Source: Actinobacteria bacterium UBA7422 (GTDB taxonomy: Bacteria > Actinomycetota > Actinomycetes > S36-B12). From it: DNA of 11,172 bases. The stretch's first letter is position 1. Each line of letters begins with the position of its first letter. The DNA lies in the NCBI GenBank assembly GCA_002469525.1, contig DKME01000153.1:1-11172 (forward strand), given 5' to 3'. The notes beneath the pieces were generated by a model that saw only the letters and a program-made list of their open reading frames with translations, had not been told where the DNA came from and ran no database searches. Shown here in pieces: positions 6,105-11,172 of this stretch. The position numbers and the translations under genes are program-made.

Positions 6105-7049
6105 ATGTCGAAGCCATCGGTTCATGTCCTTGGCGACCTCATGGTGGATATAGCCTGCGGAATAGAAAGTCTCGGAGCCCTCACAGCTGCTCGTGGCAGT
6201 GACCTGCCAACACATGCACGCTTAACTCCTGGCGGGAGTGCGGCCAATACTGCTACTTGGTTGGCACGAGGAGGCGCAGCCGTGACCCTCATTGGAGCCG
6301 TGGGTAAAGACGCCCTGGGTGATCTCCTCGTCTATGAAATAGAGAAATCAGGGGTGCTCGTTAATGCAGAACGCGTTGCACATGAACTCACTGGGCTGTG
6401 CATTGTTCTCAATGAACGAAATGGTGAGAGAACCATGATTCCCAGCCCAGGCGCGAACGCGCATTTCTCGATCCCTGATTTGGGCCTTCGTCTTGATACA
6501 TTAAAAGTGACACACGTTCACGTTTCGGCGTACATGCTCTTTCACGAGACCAGCGGAAGCACCGCACTGGAATATATGGCCTATGCCCGTAAGTCCGGCG
6601 CCACAGTCAGTTTGGACCCCTCATCCAGTGCACTTGTTGAACAACACAGTGAGCGACTATTGGCAGCGATGTCCATGACCGACATCCTGCTGTCAAATAC
6701 GGACGAAGCTCGCGAACTCACTCGGATCATGACAGGAGAGAACCATTCCTTCCATGAAGTTGACCTGAAGTTGCTGTCGGCAGCGATGCATCAACGTGAA
6801 CCAATGGTTGTTGTCACCGACGGTTTCGGTCCTGTTCGCGCCTTGTATCAAGGCGACGAAAATTACACGAGTGCCGTGCAGAAAATTGAAAAAGTAGCCG
6901 CCACAACGGGTGCTGGTGACGCGTTCAACGCCGGATTCCTCAACGCGTGGTTGATAAATCGCCAGATCCCAAATTCCCTTGAAGCAGGCAGTAGTCTTGC
7001 CGCTCAGGTACTTGCCCATATCGGTGCCACCACGATTACAACCCAATAG
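6105..7049 (+). CDS. psuK: PfkB-family carbohydrate kinase, probable pseudouridine kinase
   Basis: This is a ribokinase/PfkB-fold kinase of 314 residues. The N-terminal signature is at TPGGSAANTATWLARGG (41-57) and GAVGKDALG (64-72). The C-terminal signature ATTGAGDAFNAGFL lies at 266-279, where D272 is the catalytic base and GAGD the anion hole. It would transfer phosphate from ATP to pseudouridine, making the pseudouridine 5'-phosphate that PsuG cleaves. The substrate is assigned from position: the gene starts 6 bp after psuG, on the same strand, with no promoter room. Sequence alone would also allow ribokinase, adenosine kinase or another PfkB sugar kinase. The ATG at 6105 (MSKPSVHVLGDLMVD) places the GD(L)MVD strand correctly. 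There is no strong ribosome binding site, so translational coupling to psuG is likely. Confidence 0.86.
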   Translation: MSKPSVHVLGDLMVDIACGIESLGALTAARGSDLPTHARLTPGGSAANTATWLARGGAAVTLIGAVGKDALGDLLVYEIEKSGVLVNAERVAHELTGLCIVLNERNGERTMIPSPGANAHFSIPDLGLRLDTLKVTHVHVSAYMLFHETSGSTALEYMAYARKSGATVSLDPSSSALVEQHSERLLAAMSMTDILLSNTDEARELTRIMTGENHSFHEVDLKLLSAAMHQREPMVVVTDGFGPVRALYQGDENYTSAVQKIEKVAATTGAGDAFNAGFLNAWLINRQIPNSLEAGSSLAAQVLAHIGATTITTQ

Positions 7050-7092
7050 ATCTTTCAGCCAGCTAATCCACCGAGAGGAAAACGCCCGAACC

Positions 7093-9561
7093 ATGGCCGC
7101 AAAGAAAAGTTCTGGATTCGGTTCCTCAAAAATAATCGATATTGATGTCGCAGAAGAAATGCGCGGCTCCTTCCTCGAGTACGCATATTCGGTCATCTAC
7201 TCTCGAGCGCTACCCGACGCGAGAGACGGGCTCAAGCCCGTTCAACGAAGAATCCTTTTCCAGATGAACCAGATGGGTTTGCGACCTGAACGTGGTCATG
7301 TGAAGAGCGCTCGCGTGGTCGGTGAAGTAATGGGGCGACTGCATCCACACGGAGACTCGGCGATCTACGACGCACTTGTCCGCATGGCGCAATCCTTTTC
7401 ACTTCGGATCCCACTCATTGATGGGCATGGCAACTTCGGTTCCCTCGATGACGGTCCCGCTGCTATGCGCTACACCGAGGCACGGCTGGCTCAAAGTGCA
7501 ATCGAGATGACCTCCGGGATCGACGAGGATGTAGTCGATTTTGTATCGAATTACGACGGCCGTGAAGTCGAACCACTAGTTTTGCCGGCTGCTTTACCCA
7601 ATCTCTTGGTAAATGGAGCAAGTGGCATTGCTGTGGGCATGGCCACCAATCTGGCCCCGCACAATCTGGCCGAGGTGATTAACGCCACGCGTCACCTTCT
7701 AGATAACCCGGAGTCCACGCTCGAAGAACTCATGACCTTTATTCCAGGTCCTGACTTTGCCACCGGTGGGGTCATTATTGGCCTTGATGGAATCCGTGAC
7801 GCTTACGAAACCGGCAAGGGAACTTTCAAGGTTCGGGCGCGGACCCGGATCGAACAAATCACCCCACGCAAACGGGGCATAGTGGTGTCCGAACTCCCCG
7901 CAAATATCGGGCCAGAGCGCGTGATTGAGCGCGTAAAGGATCTGGTGGTCAGTAAGAAGCTACAAGGGATCTCGGACATTGTTGACCTAACGGACGGCGA
8001 TTCTGGGCTCAACCTCATCATTGAATGTAAGAGTGCTTTTTCCCCCGAAGCAGTCTTGGAACAATTATTTAAACTCACCCCGATGGAAGACTCATTCAAC
8101 ATTAATGCGGTCGCCCTCGTAGACGGCCAGCCGGTAACCATGGGACTTAAGCATTTAATTCAAGTCTTCATTCAGCATCGAATCAGTGTAGTTACCCGTC
8201 GCAGTCGATACCGGATGGAAGTAGCCAGCAGTCGTCTGCACTTAGTTGCCGGTTTACTCATAGCTATTGTTGATATCGATGAAGTAATTCAAGTGATTCG
8301 CAACAGCGATGACACCGCAGACGCGCGTGCTCGACTAATGGAGATTTTCGACCTCACTGAGATTCAAACCAACTACATCTTGGAAATGCCACTGCGGCGC
8401 CTCACAAAGTTTTCTCGGATTGAATTGGATAAGGAGGCAGATCAACTCCGATCGACGATCGAGGAACTCGAAGCTCTTCTCGCCGACGAAACCCAATTGC
8501 GAGCGCTTGTCTCGACCGAGTTAGCTCAAGTGAGTTCGACGCACAGTAGCCCGCGCCGTACATTGCTCCTAGAAGCAACTGCCGCACCCAAAGTAGTTGC
8601 CAGTACCTCGCTAGAGATCGCCGACGAGGACTGCGTAGTGCTGCTTTCCAGCACCGGCTTGATCGCGAGAACCGCAAGTATTAACACCCAGGTGACCTCT
8701 GAGAACGAAACAAGTCCACGAACGAGTCACGACGTAATAATTTCTGCAGCGCGGGGAACTTCGCGTGGTGAACTAGGGGTACTCACATCAAGTGGTTTAG
8801 TACATCGAATCTCGGTTGTGGACATTCCGGCTATCCCACCGACTTCAGGGATCCCTGGTCTTAGCGGCGGTGCACCGATCGGTGCTTTCCTCTCGCTGGA
8901 GACCGATGAGTCACCCGTTGCGATTCTTGACCTGGACGCCCCATTTGTCCTAGCAACTAGTAGTGGCTCGGTGAAACGACTTACTTCCTCCCACGCAATC
9001 GGTCGCCCCGTCTGGGATGTTATTGGACTTGAAGCCGGTGACACCGTTGTAGCTGCGCTGGCACTCGACGATGCATTCGCCGCTAAAGCCGAATTGGTGT
9101 GCATCACCTCGGCTGGCCAATTGCTACATTTCCCAGCCACCGCAGTTCGCGCACAAGGTAGGTCGGCAGGTGGTGTAGCGGGGATCAAAATGGTGGACTC
9201 ACATGTCGTTTTCTTTGGCGTTGTTGATCCCTCGGAGCCAAATGTGGTCGTCACCGTATCTGGTTCCAGCCAAGCACTTCCTGGCACCGAACTGGGGCAC
9301 GGAAAGGTCACAGACTTCAATGAATATCCGGGCAAAGGGCGAGCCACTGCTGGAGTTCGGGCGCACAAATTCAGATCCGGTGAGGACACCCTTCTACGCG
9401 CATGGTGTGGACCCGCACCGGCACGGGCAGCGTCTTCTAGTGGAATCGCCGTTCCTCTACCCAAATCGGACGGGAAACGCGATGGCACCGGCACACCACT
9501 GACGCACCCAATCGATGCAATTGGTGGCCCGATTGTTATTCGTTTGGAAGCCAAAAAATGA
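7093..9561 (+). CDS. parC: DNA topoisomerase IV subunit A (type IIA topoisomerase, ParC-like)
   Basis: This is the DNA-breaking subunit of a type IIA topoisomerase, 822 residues. The catalytic tyrosine is Y127 in AAMRYTEARL. The helix carrying the quinolone-contact residues reads HPHGDSAIYD (84-93), with S89 and D93 at the places of E. coli GyrA S83 and D87, so both are the sensitive-type residues. NFGSLDDGPAAMRY is one residue shorter than gyrase here. In the C-terminal domain the place of a GyrA box is taken by EYPGKGRATAGVR (about 744-756), not QRRGGKG, which argues for topoisomerase IV (decatenation) over gyrase. The N-terminal domain ends near 490 after a coiled-coil stretch (ELDKEADQLRSTIEELEALL). 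I start at ATG 7093 (MAAKKSS); GAGAGGA lies at 7073-7079, a long 13-base spacer, and in-frame codons upstream overlap psuK. The partner parE is not in the window. The gene overlaps the next one by ATGA. Confidence 0.9.
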   Translation: MAAKKSSGFGSSKIIDIDVAEEMRGSFLEYAYSVIYSRALPDARDGLKPVQRRILFQMNQMGLRPERGHVKSARVVGEVMGRLHPHGDSAIYDALVRMAQSFSLRIPLIDGHGNFGSLDDGPAAMRYTEARLAQSAIEMTSGIDEDVVDFVSNYDGREVEPLVLPAALPNLLVNGASGIAVGMATNLAPHNLAEVINATRHLLDNPESTLEELMTFIPGPDFATGGVIIGLDGIRDAYETGKGTFKVRARTRIEQITPRKRGIVVSELPANIGPERVIERVKDLVVSKKLQGISDIVDLTDGDSGLNLIIECKSAFSPEAVLEQLFKLTPMEDSFNINAVALVDGQPVTMGLKHLIQVFIQHRISVVTRRSRYRMEVASSRLHLVAGLLIAIVDIDEVIQVIRNSDDTADARARLMEIFDLTEIQTNYILEMPLRRLTKFSRIELDKEADQLRSTIEELEALLADETQLRALVSTELAQVSSTHSSPRRTLLLEATAAPKVVASTSLEIADEDCVVLLSSTGLIARTASINTQVTSENETSPRTSHDVIISAARGTSRGELGVLTSSGLVHRISVVDIPAIPPTSGIPGLSGGAPIGAFLSLETDESPVAILDLDAPFVLATSSGSVKRLTSSHAIGRPVWDVIGLEAGDTVVAALALDDAFAAKAELVCITSAGQLLHFPATAVRAQGRSAGGVAGIKMVDSHVVFFGVVDPSEPNVVVTVSGSSQALPGTELGHGKVTDFNEYPGKGRATAGVRAHKFRSGEDTLLRAWCGPAPARAASSSGIAVPLPKSDGKRDGTGTPLTHPIDAIGGPIVIRLEAKK

Positions 9562-10352
9562 CCGTAATCCCCTGTAGCCAGATCAACTCCGCACGACCTT
9601 TGGCCGGTACAGCACCAACTGCTGACTCGTGGCTGATCCTTTATCACCCGGGTGCTTGGGGGGAACGTCCGATTGACACCCTTGTTGACGAAGAACTTAC
9701 TTCGTGGGCGTCCCATAACAACGCCACGATCCTCATGGCTCGAAGTCCCCAGAGCATTGCGCAATACCCTTTTCATACGTATTGGTTTTCCACCAAGGGG
9801 GGCGGGCTCCTACGAGGAATGCTCACCCAAGATGGTGTACCGGATCTGAGCACAGCAGACCCGGCGACATCTTTATTTCTCGTATGCACCAACGGGAAAC
9901 GCGACCAGTGCTGCGCCACACTAGGCAGGCGACTGATCACGCAATGCGAGCAGGACCTCGCCCCCGAGATTTTCGCCACGGTCCTTGAATGCAGTCATCT
10001 AGGAGGGCACCGCTTCGCACCGACTGCAATGTGCATCCCCGCCAACCTTGTTCTTGGTCGCCTTGATTCAACAGTGGTAAACCGTTTCTTAACAACCGGC
10101 GTCATTGACGCACAATTTGTTAGGGGCAGCACGTATCTCGACCCTGTAGAGCAAGTTATTGAGGTGGGGAAATGGCCCGCTCAAGTCGAATTCCACTCGC
10201 GTGTTACCCACGGAGTTAGCTCTGAAGTCTCCTTTACGTGCGAGGGAATTACAGAGACCCTCACGGTTACCGATTCGCTCGTGGAGACCATAGCTTCATG
10301 TGGGAGCGAGCCTAAGACTGTTCACGAATTTCACCTAAGCGAAAGGACGTAA
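9558..10352 (+). CDS. Sucrase/ferredoxin-like family protein with HxGGH [2Fe-2S] motif
   Basis: This is a thioredoxin-like ferredoxin of the Suc_Fer family, 264 residues, soluble. The key C-terminal half has CTNGKRDQCC (C110, C118, C119) and CSHLGGHRFAPT (C145, H147, H151). In the related yeast proteins Apd1 and Aim32 two Cys and the two His of an HxGGH motif hold a non-Rieske [2Fe-2S] cluster; here C110, C118, H147 and H151 are the matching candidates. The family name comes from an old sucrase link; I do not infer sugar hydrolysis. Start ATG 9558 overlaps the parC stop (ATGA), so translation is coupled. The next gene begins one base after its stop codon. The role is unknown; an electron-transfer function fits the neighbouring thioredoxin-like protein and fprA. 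Confidence 0.88.
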   Translation: MTVIPCSQINSARPLAGTAPTADSWLILYHPGAWGERPIDTLVDEELTSWASHNNATILMARSPQSIAQYPFHTYWFSTKGGGLLRGMLTQDGVPDLSTADPATSLFLVCTNGKRDQCCATLGRRLITQCEQDLAPEIFATVLECSHLGGHRFAPTAMCIPANLVLGRLDSTVVNRFLTTGVIDAQFVRGSTYLDPVEQVIEVGKWPAQVEFHSRVTHGVSSEVSFTCEGITETLTVTDSLVETIASCGSEPKTVHEFHLSERT

Positions 10353-10910
10353 ATGCCCATTCAATCTGGCTCAACCAGCCTCACACAGATTCCAGGGGCA
10401 GTGCTACCTGACTGTAACGGCATCGAGCAATCGCTGGCCCACTTATGTTCAGATCGAGTCAGCGTCATCTTCTTTAGCTGCAATCACTGTCCTTATGTCC
10501 AATGGGTTGAACAGGCTGTCGGTCAACTCTCACACAAGTTTTCGCACATCACCTGGCTTGCCATTTGTAGCAATGACGTCGAGTCTTACCCCGCAGATGA
10601 CATCCCTGGCTTGCTCGCCCAGAGCCAACGTGCAGGGTGGGAGTTCCCGTACCTGATTGATTCAGATCAACGGGTCGCCCATGCTTTCGGTGCTGTGTGC
10701 ACACCCGACTTTTATGTCTTTGATGCCCAATCCCAACTGGTGTACCGAGGGGCCTTCGACTCTTCGCGGCCGAAGAGCGACACCCCGGTCTCAGGGGAAT
10801 ACCTTCGAGCAGCTATCGAAAGTGCGCTGACAGGGAACGTGTTTATCCAAGGGTCTCCAGCACTTGGATGCGGAATCAAGTGGCTAAACGCCCAAACCAA
10901 TTCTGATTAA
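10353..10910 (+). CDS. Thioredoxin-like (AhpC/TSA-type redoxin) protein
   Basis: This is a 185-residue thioredoxin-fold protein with the active-site pair C43-N-H-C46 in FFSCNHCPYV. The cis-proline region is CTPDFYVFD (116-124) and a third conserved segment is SPALGCGIKW (168-177), holding C173. The CNHCPYV/GCGIKW combination marks the family of cytosolic redoxins related to AhpC/TlpA; I see no signal peptide or lipobox, so it is not an exported TlpA-type protein. The likely role is thiol-disulfide exchange or peroxide reduction; its partner is unknown. The ATG directly follows the TAA of the iron-sulfur gene, so the two are co-translated. The last 27 bp overlap the end of fprA on the other strand. 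Confidence 0.88.
   Translation: MPIQSGSTSLTQIPGAVLPDCNGIEQSLAHLCSDRVSVIFFSCNHCPYVQWVEQAVGQLSHKFSHITWLAICSNDVESYPADDIPGLLAQSQRAGWEFPYLIDSDQRVAHAFGAVCTPDFYVFDAQSQLVYRGAFDSSRPKSDTPVSGEYLRAAIESALTGNVFIQGSPALGCGIKWLNAQTNSD
10845..10869 (-). terminator. Candidate hairpin 3' of fprA, inside the thioredoxin-like gene
   Basis: ATCCAAG (10845-10851) and CTTGGAT (10863-10869) form a perfect 7-bp stem with an 11-base loop. For minus-strand transcripts it begins 14 bases after the fprA stop codon, a usual place for a terminator. There is no T-tract, and it lies in the coding sequence of the opposite gene, so this is tentative. Confidence 0.3.
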
Positions 10911-11172
10911 CTCCTCTCGTTCATGAATACTCGTGCGTTCCCTTCCACGCGAGGCTCCCAATTCTTTCTCACGCGCGTCAATCCGATTCCACCCTTGGAA
11001 GTCAATAAATCGCACTCCACGGTCTGCAAGCAGTTGATCGATGTTTCCAGCACTGGACTTCTGCCCGCCTTTGTATTCGTGAACAAGCAAGTTGACGCAG
11101 GAAACTGCATCTTTCTTATTAGTGCCAATAATGCCTGAGGGTCCACGTTTGATCCACCCAGCAACATAGGAG
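10884..11172 (-). CDS. fprA: NADPH-ferredoxin/adrenodoxin-type reductase FprA, C-terminal fragment
   Basis: These are the last 95 codons of an FAD- and NADPH-binding reductase, entering from the right edge. The segment YVAGWIKRGPSGIIGTNKKDA is the hallmark of the adrenodoxin-reductase-like FprA family, where the GWIKRGP...GTN stretch contacts FAD and NADP. It is followed by LLADRGVRFIDFQGWNRIDAREKELG and the typical end GRERTSIHEREELIRIG. The enzyme passes electrons from NADPH to ferredoxin. The stop TAG is at 10886-10884, so the gene runs 27 bp into the 3' end of the convergent thioredoxin-like gene. The start is outside the window. Confidence in the family is high despite the short fragment. 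Confidence 0.92.
   Translation of the reverse strand, partial: SYVAGWIKRGPSGIIGTNKKDAVSCVNLLVHEYKGGQKSSAGNIDQLLADRGVRFIDFQGWNRIDAREKELGASRGRERTSIHEREELIRIGLGV

Noticed and set aside
6979..7092. Extra 38 codons upstream of the parC ATG
   Set aside because: They overlap the end of psuK and do not resemble a topoisomerase N-terminus; ATG 7093 starts the normal one.
8872..8885. 14-bp perfect palindrome GCACCGATCGGTGC in parC
   Set aside because: About 0.7 palindromes of this length are expected by chance here, and it lies in the middle of coding sequence with no promoter nearby.
8727..9776. Long open frame (349 codons) on the minus strand opposite parC
   Set aside because: It is the antisense shadow of parC; the translation is Pro/Ser/Arg-rich with no domain, while the plus strand encodes a clear topoisomerase.
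10930..10953. Possible terminator hairpin for the thioredoxin-like gene (CTCGTG...CACGCGAG followed by TTCTTTCTC)
   Set aside because: Pairing needs a 2-base bulge and short arms, and the stretch is coding sequence of fprA.
10907..11167. 86-codon minus-strand frame at the right end
   Set aside because: The neighbouring minus frame gives the unmistakable FprA end (GWIKRGPSGIIGTNKKDA), so this one is a shadow.
1..11172. Mobile element, phage, toxin-antitoxin, defence or CRISPR system
   Set aside because: Both strands are filled by recognisable housekeeping or conserved actinobacterial genes; no transposase, integrase, repeat array or defence domain was seen.

Overview
The window comes from an actinobacterium (Actinomycetota) of moderate GC. 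The marker is the actinobacterial septation protein SepH, recognised by its C-terminal RAKVPSWDEILFG tail. DUF5998, the actinobacterial form of thymidine kinase (GTMDCGKST, CWCG, CRRH), a topoisomerase IV-type subunit A and an FprA-type ferredoxin reductase fit the same phylum. Genes are packed tightly, with no gene-free stretch above about 70 bp, which suggests a compact genome. I saw no mobile elements, CRISPR arrays, tRNA or rRNA genes. This is core chromosome, not an accessory island.

Layout from left to right. (1) 1-515, minus: N-terminal part of an inositol monophosphatase family enzyme that runs off the left edge. It is divergent from (2) an MFS transporter (584-1891, plus), followed by (3) a short SepH (about 1939-2613, plus) with its own apparent promoter in the end of the MFS gene. 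(4) A minus-strand group converges on sepH: DUF5998 protein (5125-4553), alkaline-phosphatase-superfamily phosphodiesterase (4524-3379) and thymidine kinase (3312-2647). (5) Divergent from it, a plus-strand group begins with pseudouridine-5'-phosphate glycosidase psuG and a PfkB-family kinase (probable psuK). It continues with parC, a sucrase/ferredoxin-like [2Fe-2S] protein that overlaps parC by ATGA, and a thioredoxin-like protein starting right after the previous stop. (6) 10884-11172, minus: the C-terminal end of fprA enters from the right and overlaps the thioredoxin-like gene by 27 bp tail to tail.

How the genes may work together. PsuK and PsuG would turn pseudouridine into uracil and ribose-5-phosphate, and thymidine kinase would recover thymidine, so the centre of the window has a pyrimidine-salvage flavour. 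The right end groups three redox proteins (bis-His type ferredoxin-like, thioredoxin-like, NADPH-ferredoxin reductase) beside parC. SepH and ParC concern cell division and chromosome decatenation.

The points most worth a second look are the SepH that lacks its usual N-terminal section and has an odd start region, the 31-bp divergent psuG/DUF5998 promoter region that looks leaderless or nearly so, the conserved Cys/His cluster in DUF5998, and the HxGGH iron-sulfur protein next to fprA. No clearly new multi-gene system is evident.
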